DNA of 64,000 bases from Aedes albopictus (taxonomy: Eukaryota > Arthropoda > Insecta > Diptera > Culicidae). The stretch lies in the NCBI RefSeq assembly GCF_035046485.1, contig NC_085138.1, positions 365,989,238-366,053,237 of the forward strand, in the 5' to 3' direction. The notes below the pieces were generated by a model. It did not search any database and was not told where the DNA came from. It saw only the letters and a list, made by a program, of their open reading frames with translations. Both the position numbers and the translations under genes were made by a program. Position 1 is the first letter of the stretch, and the number at the start of each line of letters is the position of its first letter. This document shows positions 1 through 10,762 of this stretch, piece after piece.

Positions 1-560
1 AACAAGGGTAGAGACTGTAGACCTTGAAGTTCCTAATTTCAGAATAGTTTGGAAAGCCTGGAATATCCCAGAAATGTACCAAAAGCATTATAGATGTGCA
101 CTGAGGTTCCATCAGCACTATAGACTACATTCCACGAAAATTTTTCACAACTCAAGCATGAGACAGTATGTAGATATCGTAAGCCAAACTTCAAAGTGTA
201 TTGGAGGCCATTTGTATTTCACGGAATGTCAAACTACCACAATATCAAGTTGCTCATAGCATTGTGAGGTGTAATGGACATCAACGTGTCTAAATTTCTT
301 GGACAGAGTGAACACAAATGATGGTGGATGTTTTAGATCTTAAGAAAATGAATTCCAGAGTAGTTTGGATGACCTAGATCACCCAATTCATGTATCATGA
401 ATTTTCGAGGGGTGCTTTGAGGCTTTTTGAGTACCGTAGACAATGTTCTGCAATCATTCATCGTGTATAAAATTTGGTTGAGAATGTTAGATTTGTGTCA
501 CAAACTTCGGAGTACTTTGGAGGCCTTCGAATAGCTCTGGGATAAAAACTTCAACAGACT
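1..560. repeat. Dispersed repeat, same family as 19.2-20.3 kb
   Basis: The stretch is AT-rich and has no convincing ORF. Its opening phrase (a 'GTAGACC-TGAAGTTC' start, then 'AGTTTGG', 'GACCTGGAATATCCC') recurs several times at 19,230-20,260 and once in reverse complement near 10,850-10,905. I infer a dispersed repeat family of unknown class with a ~300-bp monomer. The family is not recognised. Confidence 0.45.
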
Positions 561-1172
561 ATGATGGGTAGTAATACATTGCATGTCTAGGATCAGTGGA
601 AACTATTGATTATTAACAAAACGATGAAATTTCAGCAAAAACATATAGAATTTATAAAAAATACAAAAAAAGCCACGTATTTTCGCCTCCCCGCAAAAGG
701 GGGGAGGGTGCAAAGGGGAGAGGTACCATGCATTTCTTAGCACAACTATTCCCCTTGACTATAAAAAAAAATCCGGGGTAAAATGTTTTAAAACAAAGAA
801 GATATTGCATTTCTACCAAAAGTAGATCGTCCCGGGTGTTTACGGGTTAATAATCCAAAAATAGCGGAAAACCCATTTTTTTCAGAAATCGGCTAAAAAC
901 GTATATGTAATGGAAAGAATTGTGCATCATACAAACGCTTCATTCACCCGATGCACAGTTGTATCGCCATAGGCCAAAAATCGAAAAAAAAATATTTTCA
1001 AATTCAGAGTTTGTCCGTTTTTTATGTATCAATTATGATCCCAAGTACGCAGAAAAACGATTTTTATGGAAGTTTATGTCCCATATTTTGAGAGCGTGAG
1101 TAATGTAATGCAATTTGAAATTCTCAACAAATGCCAAATGAATTGGCTGGGGGACGCGTTGCGTAGTTGATC
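561..1172. other. Intergenic, no gene seen
   Basis: AT-rich DNA with homopolymer A/T runs and one short G-run near 700. No ORF, tRNA or terminal inverted repeat could be supported. Confidence 0.5.
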
Positions 1173-1281
1173 ACATTATCAGCTCCGTCAAAGGCATGCT
1201 CAATGTACTCACAGTACCCCGTTTTCCCCAACACCATACTTGGGCCACAGCAACCAGCAAGTGGCCGTTAACATTATCAGC
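1173..1281 (+). promoter_or_regulatory. Paired GATA-type boxes upstream of the LRR gene
   Basis: The 11-mer ACATTATCAGC occurs at 1173-1183 and again at 1271-1281. Its core TTATCAG is the reverse complement of CTGATAA, the classical insect GATA-factor site. The second copy ends 95 nt before the start codon at 1376. No TATA box is visible. In insects GATA sites are common upstream of fat-body, gut and haemocyte genes; use here is inference. Confidence 0.3.
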
Positions 1282-1375
1282 ATGCTTGAAAGAGCCATGC
1301 GTATAGTGTTGCAGTATCAAGTCAAGTGTTGAACACATTGGTTGAAAGTTGCGCGTCTAGAAAATACAATCCAAA

Positions 1376-2603
1376 ATGAAAAGTGTTTTGATGCTGTGAG
1401 TAAAAGTACTATCTCATGGGAGCAAAGGTGAAGGGGTTTTAGTGATACTTTTGATCAATTCTCAGTAGAAGATTGTAGAACAAATTTTAAACTTGAAGCT
1501 GTTCAAATTAGATGTTAAGAAAACTGTGTGCCTTGTTTTCAGATTTTTTTTACTAGCACCCCTGTGCATTTTTCCTCCCCATTTGTGTTTTACACTATTC
1601 AAAATTACTATTTAACATTCATTGCAGATTTGTTCTCGCCAACACACTCTACGGCATACAATCCTGGGACTTGGAAGTCGAATTGAATTCAAGTTATACC
1701 GACATTTTGAACTTGAATTGGTACGGAGATTATGGAACCATAAGAAGATCTTCTAATTTGGAAAGGGTACATTTTATAAATTCCGAGATTGAGAGCGTGT
1801 CAAAGTATTTCACAAATCTCTTGGAAAAATGTGTGTCGCTTAAATTTACAAATGGAACCGTTAAAAAAGTCTTTATAGATAGTAAGCTTTGGTTACTTAC
1901 CTTGAATAATACATCTACCGAGAACGTAGTAATAGAACCTGGTCAAGATTACAAACTTAGGGCTCTAATTATCAGTAAATCAAAATTGACAAAAGTTCCG
2001 GAAAACATTAACCAGTTGAAGCATATCAACCGCATAGACATTGTTGATAACCTGATAGAACACATAACACTAAATGATTTCGATGGTTTGAACAACTTGT
2101 ATGAAATTGATCTGTCGCGAAATAGAATTAAGCACGTCGATACAAATGGTTTGATTCGTTTCCGTGAGCTCTATAATCTGAAATTTAGTAACAATCAGTT
2201 GCAACAGTTGGATACGTGTGGTTGGGATATGCCATCGCTCTACATGCTGCACGTCGATCATAATAATCTGACACACTTTGCCGTCAATCACTTGCGTGCG
2301 CTCATAGATATATCATTAAGGTCAAATCCTCTGAATTGTGCATGGGTGCAAAATTTAGCGAATTCGATAGGTAAAAGGTCTCCATTGACAATTTTTTATA
2401 TGCTATTCAGGGGCGATATAACATGTGAAAAAGAGAGTCTTGATGACACCGAAATGCACTGCCCGACGAGCATCGAACATCAGCGACAGCAGAATTTTGG
2501 TTTAAACAACAGGTTGCACACATTTGAAAGTATGTTGAAAACTCTAGAATCGCAAATTATAGAACACCAAAAGGTGGTAAACAATGTTATGAAAGAATTG
2601 TAA
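1376..2603 (+). CDS. Secreted leucine-rich-repeat protein (LRIM-like candidate)
   Basis: Two exons: 1376-1395 (ATG plus 17 nt) and 1628-2603, with a 232-nt intron having GTGAGT and TTGCAG ends. The join reads in frame and gives 331 aa. Residues 1-16 (MKSVLMLFVLANTLYG) form a clear signal peptide, which supports this start over any start inside exon 2. About five leucine-rich repeats occupy residues ~116-246 (LxxLxLxxNxL spacing, e.g. LYEIDLSRNRI). An LRR C-terminal cap with Cys 244, 273 and 285 follows, then a polar helical tail (~290-331) that could form a short coiled coil. N-glycosylation sequons NGT and NTS are present. AATAAA begins one base after the stop, so the 3'UTR may be very short. 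LRR, Cys cap and C-terminal helix resemble mosquito LRIM/APL1 haemolymph immune proteins, but membership is inference; another secreted LRR protein is possible. Confidence 0.85.
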
Positions 2604-2609
2604 AATAAA

Positions 2610-3168
2610 ACTAAAAGTATACCTCATAAGAAACGATGGCACTCTTTTTGTATGGAACTAAAACAATATTTGTATGGTTCGTCACGTTCTGACAAATCCC
2701 CTCTTCTCTCTAAAATTATGCTTATTGCATCAAAGTGCCAAACACAAAGTAAATCCCCGGAAGAAGCAGACCTCGCCGGTTCTGGTACGAACACCTCCTG
2801 TGTGAGTAACTGGCCTCAGCAGTCAAACCGTTCACGGTTCGAGTCTGGTATTTTTTTTTGTTTTTTTTTATCGTTACCCGATGTATAAATTGCATACTGA
2901 TTTAGAATCTGGAACCCCCACTAAAGAAAGAGCAATTGTGTTATACTGTCCACTAGGGAGACATACACTTATAAGAAAAACATAACAATTGAATAATGCC
3001 TAGTCTTATCTATACAATCAGTTGTTTTTGATTCCCAGAATCAACGTTCAAAATTTGAGCGGAATCGTTTTACTCTAAGGGGGAACTCAACGAGCTTGAA
3101 AGTTTTACGAGAAAACTTTGCCAAATGTATGAAGAAATCTTAAGTTTTCGAATTTCGCCGCTAGGTGG
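2610..3168. other. Intergenic after the LRR gene
   Basis: No gene seen. A single box-B-like GGTTCGAGTC at 2836-2845 precedes a T-run, but no matching A box lies upstream. The phrase 'CCGCTAGGTGG' near 3158 echoes the CTAGGCGG boxes of 6.6-7.4 kb. Confidence 0.4.
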
Positions 3169-3170
3169 TA

Positions 3171-3660
3171 GGGTAAGTGTACCAATTATGGCTATAGTAC
3201 CAATTATTCGCCATAGTTGATTTTCACCATTTAATGATGTAAATCAACAGGAAAAAAATTATGAACAACAGATGACGTTCACAAAAGATAGTCGCACTCA
3301 TTAAAACCCCACATTTTCCTCAAATCGTGGTAGAAATAAATCATTTTCCTTAAAATTTCGGCTTCCTTGCACCCTTTTTCGCCATAGTGTACCAGTTATG
3401 GCTAACCCCATAAGGAATGCATGCGAATAGTGCGAAAAGGAACCGAAGTTAACAAATGTAACCATAACTGGTACAGGGTTCCTATCATTGGCACACGCTG
3501 TAATAAATACTAAAAGTAGTTTTGGCTCCGTTTCTATATTTTTCCTGTAAAGTATGGAAACTAAGCTGTCTTTTAACTTATTGATGACATTCGTTGGTCT
3601 TCTCGTTATTTTTGTATAAATAGGTTTCCTTAGGTAGTGCCATAATTGGTACACGTACCC
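3171..3660. mobile_element. MITE with TA target duplication, 490 bp
   Basis: Left end GGGTAAGTGTACCAATTATG is matched in inverted orientation at the right end (GGGTACGTGTACCAATTATG), one mismatch in the first 20. The element is bounded by TA at 3169-3170 and 3661-3662. The ACCAATTATGGC motif recurs inside. TA duplication plus terminal inverted repeats and no transposase indicate a non-autonomous Tc1/mariner-type element. The 117-codon reverse-strand ORF inside is not considered coding. Confidence 0.75.
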
Positions 3661-3662
3661 TA

Positions 3663-4374
3663 TCAGGTATCAGCAGAGATGCCAGACATACAGATTTTTC
3701 TGTATTATACTGATTTTTAACCTTCTATACAGAGTACAGAAAAATTCCGAGTTTTTGAAATATGATACAGATTTGCGTTGTGTTGCGTTGCGTGGTAACG
3801 GAGTAATTCGTAGATTGCATACTGAAAGTTGTCATGTTAAAATTTTAATACTCCTGTTCTAATTGCTTCTGGAATGCTATTTGGGAAGGAATAGCTATCC
3901 AATCAGAGGTTGAAGTAAAAAAGACATGAGAACTTCCATTGCCGGCCACGCCCATCTTCTCCGTTACGAGGATAGGAAAGGATGTGATGATATGACACCT
4001 ACTTTACAAGAGGTCAGCGACTCACCGACACTCCCATAGGTGTCAAGGAGTTGGATATTTGGAATGGGTTGATTTGGAAGCCACTATAAGCAAGTGATGC
4101 GACAAGATTCAGATTGTGTAAGTGTATTTGTGTAAATCATGTAGATGTGTGGGTGTGAGTGTAAGTAATTTAGTATATTTTAACACCAACGTTGGGAGTG
4201 ACGCAGCAAAGAAATTTTGTCACTCCATGGGCCTTTTTACTTCTGGGATGGGGCACAGGCACTTACACTGTGCCCTGGCTAACAAGCCTAGGCTTAAGCG
4301 CCATTGATCGCTCTCTGAAACGATAAGAAAGACGTTATGTGGATGGGAAGGAATAGTGGGGAAGGGAAGATATG
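3663..4374. other. Intergenic, no gene seen
   Basis: Mixed-composition DNA without a supportable gene. The phrase 'CAGCGACTCACCGACA' occurs near 4015 and again near 5268, on either side of the next MITE, so some local duplication predates or accompanies that insertion. Confidence 0.4.
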
Positions 4375-4376
4375 TA

Positions 4377-5251
4377 GGGGAAGACCGGGTAAGGAGGCCC
4401 GCCGGGGTAAGACGGACCACCTGCAGTTTCACCTAGTACTCTGTTCAAGTACATGATATTTGTCATTTTGAGCCATTTCGTGCAATGTTTACATTGAAAT
4501 TTTCAAAACAAATAAACAAAACAAAGTTTTTTCTTCGTGATGATGTATTTGATCTAATTTTATCGCATATAACCTTAAGGATTTTGATTCGGAAAAACTT
4601 TTTCAAATAAAAAAATAACCCGTTCACAACTTACCAGGAATGTTATCAAAGCATCAGAGGAGCTCAGGATTAAGATTGAAAAAAAAAATCTTTAGGAACT
4701 AGCCTTATAAATAAAATATGCCCAAGCGGGGTAAAAGCGACCACCTCGAACGGGGTAAGACGGCCACCCCTCAGTTCATAGAAAAATGTAGCTGCAGCAA
4801 GAGCTGCATCCAATTTAACGATAATTGTTTGTTGAAAATATGCCATTCCACACAAATGAACTCATGTTAGCGTTGTTTGCTCTGGTCGTAACCAGAAACA
4901 ACATTTTTGTAATAATAATGGGTGTTAGAGTACCCATATTTACAGTACCCCAATGAAAATAATAAATGGTAACCCTCGGACAATTATGTTAACCAATTTT
5001 CCATGTGAAGGACGTAAGGGAGTCATATCTTATTTCAACGTATGGAATTCAAACATTTCTAGTGCTTTTTAATCACATTTTCAAATGGCTCAAAACTATA
5101 AAAGTTTCAACAGCACGAATCGAAAGATAATTTTCTTGCATGCCTAACACTTTGCAAAAGGATATGCTGTGTTGAAACTAATGTAATTCATGGTCAGTTT
5201 TGAGTTATGATTTTTTTTGGCTTACGTTGGCCGTCTTACCCCGTCTTCCTC
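4377..5251. mobile_element. MITE with GGGGTAAGACGG ends, 875 bp
   Basis: Left end GGGGAAGACCGGGTAAGGAG and the reverse complement of the right end GAGGAAGACGGGGTAAGACG are inverted repeats with a few mismatches. TA flanks both sides (4375-4376; 5252-5253). Further 'CGGGGTAAGACGGCCACC' copies lie at about 4729-4769 as subterminal repeats. No transposase ORF. Tc1/mariner-type non-autonomous element by TA duplication; family name not known to me. Confidence 0.7.
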
Positions 5252-5253
5252 TA

Positions 5254-5803
5254 TTTTACGAGATGCCAGCGACTCACCGACAATTAAGGTTTTCTGGTGA
5301 TTTTATTACCAGCCAAGTGTTTCCAAGCAGATTGAGACACACATGGAAGCGCATGGTTGTTGATGTCTACGCTTTTCATGTTAGGGGTCATTCAAATATG
5401 ACGACCATCGTTTTGCGGGGAGGGGGTAACACTCCATTGATTAAGTATACGAAAAAAGCGGGACAGAGGGCGGAAAAGGAGTCGGAAATGCTCGAAAACT
5501 GATGGACGTAATTTTTGAATGTTTTCATGAAGTGGCATCTTACCCCATGGCAGATGGCCTTTTTGCACCACTTCCGTTTTACGAAGCAGTTTTTAAAATC
5601 GCTGAAAATCGATGAAAATTCAATAGTTCAGTGAATATTTTTGCTGAAGTATCGAGCAAATATTGTCTAGTTGCTGTTACCACTTTGAAAGCCTAACAAA
5701 TGAGGCTAATTATCATTGAAAACGATAAAAGTTTGAAAAATGGCATTTTACCCCACTTGACCCTAAATAGAAAGGATGTGGGATTTTGGTACGGGAATGG
5801 TAT
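5254..5803. other. Intergenic, no gene seen
   Basis: Contains loose echoes of the 'TTACCCC' motif near 5540 and 5750 but no bounded element and no convincing ORF. Confidence 0.4.
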
Positions 5804-6119
5804 CCCGACTAGAAAATTATATCAAGTTTATATCATTTATGATGTTATAATATTTTTCTCTAACTTATTATGTTATAAACTAGCTGCAGGATGATGTTAA
5901 AATAACTAAAATTGTAACAAAAAGTACACTGGTCTAATCAAGATTATATCCAATTTTGTTATAATCATATCAAAATTATAACAAAATGTGATATGAACTT
6001 TAGCCTCTGGATTACTGGTTTCTATCATAATTTGATATAATTTTGTTACATTATTTTCCAAATGTCGAAGATTCAAAACTAAATTATAATACAATGAGTT
6101 ATAAAACAACATTTACAAC

Positions 6120-7993
6120 CAGGGATGGCACGCTCCTCAGTGCGAAACGTGAGAAGAGAAAACATACACTCTACACACGACTTTCAACGAGAGCGAGGGT
6201 GAACTACGCAACTTTTTTCACACACAAACCAGCCGCTCGCTCTCTGGCATCCATCAGCGGCACACTCAAAATGAGTGCTCAAACAAATGATAGAACAAGC
6301 ATGTTTTTCAGTTTCTGCGTGCACATTTTGTGCGCACAGAAAATGTGCACACAAAAATTCGTTGAGTGCGCACTCAGTCGTGCTTCCAGTGCAATAGTGT
6401 GTGTACCACAGGGAGTATGAAAGTACTATTACGCCGCCTAGTAGCAAATGCATTTGCTTGTCTAAGATATCACATAAATCACAGACAAATAGATGTTACA
6501 CTAACGAAATTTCAATCTCATATATCTCATGATCCTGACTACTTAGAGAGTTGGTGTCTTCGACAAAGTTGTTTGGCTGGTCAAGGACTAACCGATAATA
6601 AAACTTAAGATTCAAAATTCCACCGCTAGGCGGTGCTAGTGAGTTAACAAATTTTATTTTTCATATATATCAGGAAAATTTGCAAAAAATTGCAACTAGC
6701 GCCGCCTAGCTGCAGAAACTTGAACCAAACGGTAATTATTCTGGAAGCCCATGATCTACCAAACAATATTGCCGAAGACACCATCTTTCTACAAAATCAG
6801 GATGCTGAGATATGCGAAATTTAAAATTTGTTTGCTCTCTAGCGCCGCCTAGCGGTGGAATTTTGAATCTCAAGTCTTATTATCGGTTAGTCCTTGACCA
6901 GCCAAACAACTTTGCCGAAGACACCAACTCTCTAAGTAATCAGGATCATGAGATATATGAGATTGAAATTTCGTTAGTGTCACATATCTATTTGTCTGTG
7001 ATTTATGTGATATCTTAGACAAGCAGATGCAACACTGACAAAATTTCCATCCCATATATCTCAGGATCCTGATTACTTGGAGAGTTGGTTTCTTCGGCAA
7101 AATAGTTCAGCTGGTCAAGGGCTTTCAGAATATGGGCCGTATGATTCGTGATTTCACCGCTAGGCGGCGCAAGAGAGCGTACAAATTTTACATTTCACAT
7201 ATCTCAGCATTCTGATTCTTTAGAAAGATGGTGTCTTCGGCAAAATTGTTTGGTAGATCAAGGGCTTGCAGAATAATTACCGTTTGGTTCAAGTTTCTGC
7301 AGCTAGGCGGCGCTAGTTGCATTTTTTTGCAAATTTTCCTGATATATATGAAAAACAAAATTTGCTAACTCACTAGCACCGCCTAGCGGTGGAATTTTGA
7401 ATCTTAAGTTTTATTATCGATTAGTCCTTGACCAGCCAAACAACTTTGCCGAAGACACCAACTCTCTAAGTAATCAGGATCATGAGATATATGAGATTGA
7501 AATTTCGTTGCAATTTTTTGCAAATTTTCCTGATATTTTTGAAAAACAAAATTTGTTAGCTCACTAGCACAGCCTTTTGGTGGAATTTGGAACCAAAATA
7601 TCCATCAACTGTAAGTTCTTGGCCAGCTTAAGACGTCTGCTTGTCTCTGATATCACAGGATTTGATGCCCCTCAGCGGGTTTTGGACTCACTGGCATGCT
7701 TTTGGTTCACCAAATGCTCAAACAATACTGACCCCTTTGAACACACTGCGTGTGCACTGAGTTCTGTTTTTTCTGCGTGCGCGCAGAAATTGCGCACTGG
7801 GATTATGATCTGCGGGCTCTCATTGCTCTCACGCAGCACTCTAATCACCCGCACAAAAACTCTGCGTGAGAGAAATTATGTACATTTTATTGTGCGTTTT
7901 TTCTCTCGCTCTTTTGTAAGAAAAATGAAACTGAGAAGTTCAGTGAAAGATGAGCGAAAATGGGCACAGTTTCTGCGTGACATGCCATCTCTG
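6120..7993. mobile_element. Non-autonomous hAT-like element, 1,874 bp
   Basis: A perfect 8-bp duplication TTTACAAC (6112-6119 and 7994-8001) flanks the segment. Its ends are CAGGGATGGCACGC and, inverted, CAGAGATGGCATGTC, matching the CAGNGNTGGC form typical of hAT elements. No transposase ORF is present. The middle (6450-7560) is a set of alternately oriented repeat monomers. Terminal ~300 bp share 'GTGCGCGC/TGTGCAC'-rich words. The element is younger than the MITE that hosts it. Confidence 0.8.
6450..7560. repeat. Alternating inverted array with CTAGGCGG boxes
   Basis: 6450-~6655 is nearly the reverse complement of ~6826-7030 (symmetry centre 6740), and 7290-7420 again reverse-complements 6590-6740. 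Each junction carries a C-rich box (CCGCTAGGCGGTGCTAG, AGCGCCGCCTAGCTG and variants) near 6622, 6700, 6841, 7150, 7300 and 7375. The words 'CTCATGATCCTGA' and 'CCGAAGACACCAACTC' recur in both orientations. Transcripts would fold into long hairpins. Short ORFs on both strands here are mirror copies of the same DNA and not genes. Confidence 0.75.
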
Positions 7994-8250
7994 TTTACAA
8001 CATATAGTGATATATTTGAGTTATGGTATTTTGGAAACACCAAGGATGTTGAACATAATTATATCACAATGAGTTTTAAATATCATGATTTGTTAGGATT
8101 ATGTTATATTTTTGTTACAATTTTCTAGTCGGGATGGAGTTCAGTATGATTAAGTTATTCAACTGGATTAAAAACGTTCGCCTTAGTTAATGGACTTAAT
8201 TATAAGATGATGTCAATCAGCCCAATCTGAACCAACAATTTAAAAAATAA

Positions 8251-9190
8251 TCACAAAAAAATGAAAGATCTCACCGAATTTGTTGCATTCCTTGTCCTTA
8301 AAATACTGGCCATAAAGTCGTCCGAATTTGAAAGTATCGGCCAACGCGAGCCAGTCCCCGCACTGGGTGACGTCACGCTTCTTTGGCCGGTACCGATGAT
8401 GCTGAACAGTGCCTTGATTTTGTGGAGGTCCGCGGAGTTCTTCTCCAGAAGTACCAGGTATAGTTGGTCCCGGGGGTTCCCGTCCTGGATTCGCCGGATG
8501 GGGAAAACTTGGAGTGGCTTGAGTTTCGCGGCTTTCAGTTCCTCCATGATGGCCGTTGGTGTTTTGTTCGGAAGTCCGTGGATAAGCACCTTCATCGGTT
8601 TGCCCCCTGGCAAATCGTGAGTGTAGTATTCATGATTTTGGGCTACCAGGTAGAGGGAAACCGCATTGTAGTCCACCTGGGTGCAACAGACGATTTTTGA
8701 GCCCTGGTAACAGAGTTTAAACAGCGCGTGGATTTGCTGCTTGGCCAGCTCAGCCTGGAGCACAGCGACTTCCTTCGTGGCCGTGAACAACTGTGGTAGC
8801 TTCACTCTGTCAGGGACTTGCTGGATCGGGAGAGTGGTAAACTTGTTGGTAGCCTGTAGTCTGGCATTGAGGGTTGCCGAGTGATTCTCGACACGGGCTC
8901 GTTTGGAGCCGAGCGGTTGCTTGGTGACAGATTTCTCTACACTGTCCACGCCACGGTTGTGGATGCGTCTGCCTTCGGGTTGGTTTTTCGACCCATTGCA
9001 GACGCAATTGGTGGTGGTGGATTTGCTGCCAGCTTCTGCAGCGACGATTGAAAACTTACCACCTCGTGCAGATGAGCAAGGGCCGGGGATAAATCGAGAA
9101 TGGGGCGCGAAATCCTGAAGTGGTACGGTGCGGTGTACGGTTGGGAAAACATGCTAAAATAGCTTATTTTGACACGAAAGCGCAATCAGA
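8251..9190 (-). pseudogene. Jockey-type LINE ORF1 (gag-like) relic
   Basis: Reverse-strand reading gives a ~230-aa gag-like segment with VLIHGLPNKTPTAIMEELKA, the region that precedes the zinc knuckles in Jockey-clade ORF1 proteins, plus an N-terminal part in another frame (8937-9185). Near 8,390 the frame shifts; the shifted frame reads RYRPKKRDVTQCGDW, where the knuckles should begin, and the knuckle cysteines are not recoverable. No ORF2 follows, so this is a truncated, frameshifted copy. Its GC content is higher than its flanks. Confidence 0.7.
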
Positions 9191-10260
9191 CACGTCCGCA
9201 CAGAGCGAACGCAAAGCCTATTAATCCCCAAATAAACCCTTAAAGGAATTGTCTAAAAAGTTTCCAGAGTAATAACCGATGAAATTTTCAAAGGATGTGT
9301 TGAAAGATTTTCTGAAAAAAAAAATTCTAGTGTATTACCGAAGAAATTCTCAAAGAAATTCCCAAAGGGGTTATTGCTGAAGAAATTTTGAAATTCCAAA
9401 TGAATAAGTGATTGATTTCCAAAAGGAAAGTAAATTGCCTAACAAATTGCAAAACAATGTCGAGAAAATTCCTTCAGGAATTGGCAAAAACTTTTCATCG
9501 AACGAAAACTTCTCCATTACTTGATTACTTGATTTATTGAGTTTGTCCATTGTCTAGTGTTTGTAATGTTCAGTCTGTGCAGCCTCTGGCTAAAGACGGT
9601 GTAATTATTTTTTGAAGTTCAAAACTGCTGTTCACACTATTTTAAGGAATAATTGCTGGTGTAAGTGTCTCATACCATGGCAGTGGATGTGTTAAGTGAA
9701 TGTAGTTTTCCAAAAACTGCTTTTTATAATACAATTTAACTAAGAAATTGAGGACGGATCGATATTTCCTAATACACAAAAACTGAAAATCACTAAGACT
9801 GGTACCCCTTATGAAAAAATCTTAGATACGCCAATGTACGTTCCATTTATAGATTTTTTTTTTTTCAGAAATTGCTTCCGTGATTCTTTCCGGGTTCCAA
9901 TTGGGTTTTATTCCGTTATTCCTGGGATTACTCCTGAAATATTCTTAATAATTTCTTCAACGATTCTTTCAGGGATTCCTCTTGAGATTCATTCCGGCAT
10001 TTTGGCTGGGATTCTTGAAAGATTTTTTCCCAATTTTTTTCAGGGATCCTACCGCGATTCCTGCATTCATCGTTTTAGGATTTCTATAGATTTCTTTCGA
10101 AATTCTCACTCAAATACCACTTGGGATCCCTTCAACGATTCCTGATTTTACTAGGATGCCTCCATGCATTAATACAGATTTATTTTTTTCCAAAAATCCC
10201 TCTCGGGATTTTTTTCAAAGATTTCTCCAGGATGTGGAAATGAATTTCTTTTGAGATTTT
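9191..10260. repeat. Degenerate GGAATTCCT-rich DNA
   Basis: Imperfect recurrences of 'GAAATTCTC', 'GGGATTCCT', 'TTCCGGGATT' fill 9240-9480 and 9880-10,260. The same texture recurs at 40.1-41.0, 41.6-42.0, 42.4-43.1, 44.05-44.7, 53.8-55.1 and 59.6-60.0 kb. No clean period or boundary. No gene seen. Confidence 0.5.
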
Positions 10261-10425
10261 TTCAGCACAGCAAAAAAAATCTTGTGATATCACATCATTT
10301 TCGCTGCACATCAGTCACGTCGTAAAAGTGATGTAAACAATTACATCATTTTCATGCAACAAATTAGTTGCCGCAGCTTGAGAGTGGGTCTAGCAATCGC
10401 TAGAACCGGATCTATAGATGAATCA

Positions 10426-10468
10426 TATATAAGTAAAATATTGGCATGAATTCGTACACTGATCAGTT
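10426..10468 (+). promoter_or_regulatory. Candidate TATA box and initiator
   Basis: TATATAAG at 10426-10433 is followed by TCAGTT at 10463-10468, a good arthropod initiator match. The spacing (37-39 nt from TATA to the initiator A) is slightly longer than usual, which lowers confidence. It sits directly upstream of the small secreted ORF at 10.5 kb. Confidence 0.35.
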
Positions 10469-10558
10469 GATTGAGAGGCATATCCCTTACCTCTCAGCTA
10501 TTTCACCGAGTTAGAAGGATGATGATAAATATGATACTGCTTCTAGGTATCTGCTGGA

Positions 10559-10762
10559 ATGGGTTTGTTGATACTTTCCGGTGCCAACCAGGGTGTGCAT
10601 GGTGAGTGGGATAATTGTTGGAAAACGATGTATCCGAGTGAAATTACGTTCGAAAATGAATACATCACCAAAAATTACGTGCCTGGATATTACAAAATTA
10701 TTTGCTGTGAGGGAAGAGACTTTAACCCTTTGAAGCCGGAATTTTTTCAAGCATTGTTATAG
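10559..10762 (+). CDS. Candidate small secreted Cys peptide
   Basis: A 67-codon ORF begins MGLLILSGANQGVHG, a short hydrophobic leader with a plausible cleavage after VHG, followed by EWDNCWKTMYP and a Cys-Cys pair (KIICCEG). Just upstream, in a different frame, ATG at 10519 starts MMINMILLLGICWNG, also leader-like, so one base may have been lost or gained between 10,540 and 10,560 and the true protein may fuse both. A second reading is that the upstream frame is exon 1 ending at the donor GTGAGT near 10,600; the only nearby acceptor (~10,858) leads into repeat DNA. No family recognised. A degraded gene is possible. Confidence 0.35.
   Translation: MGLLILSGANQGVHGEWDNCWKTMYPSEITFENEYITKNYVPGYYKIICCEGRDFNPLKPEFFQALL

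Larger units (their letters stand above)
5804..8133. mobile_element. CCCGACTAG MITE split by a hAT-like insertion
   Basis: Left terminus CCCGACTAGAAAATT (5804) and right terminus AATTTTCTAGTCGGG (ending 8133) are inverted repeats. The outer parts (5804-6119 and 7994-8133) align along their length with the uninterrupted copy at 41,982-42,435, which shows that 6120-7993 is a later insertion. Removing it and one 8-bp repeat leaves a MITE of about 450 bp. Interior is AT-rich with repeated 'TTATAAC' and 'GATATAA' words. Both copies have matching dinucleotides outside the termini (AT here, AA in the other copy), weak evidence for a 2-bp duplication. Confidence 0.8.

Noticed and set aside
2760..2875. 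tRNA gene or SINE at the GGTTCGAGTC box
   Set aside because: Only a box B-like word and a T-run; no box A at the right distance and no stem pairing.
3301..3654. 117-codon minus-strand ORF
   Set aside because: Lies wholly inside the TA-flanked MITE and shows no transposase or other motif.
6366..7100. ORFs on both strands with an identical 37-residue ending
   Set aside because: Mirror translation of the inverted repeat; not protein conservation.
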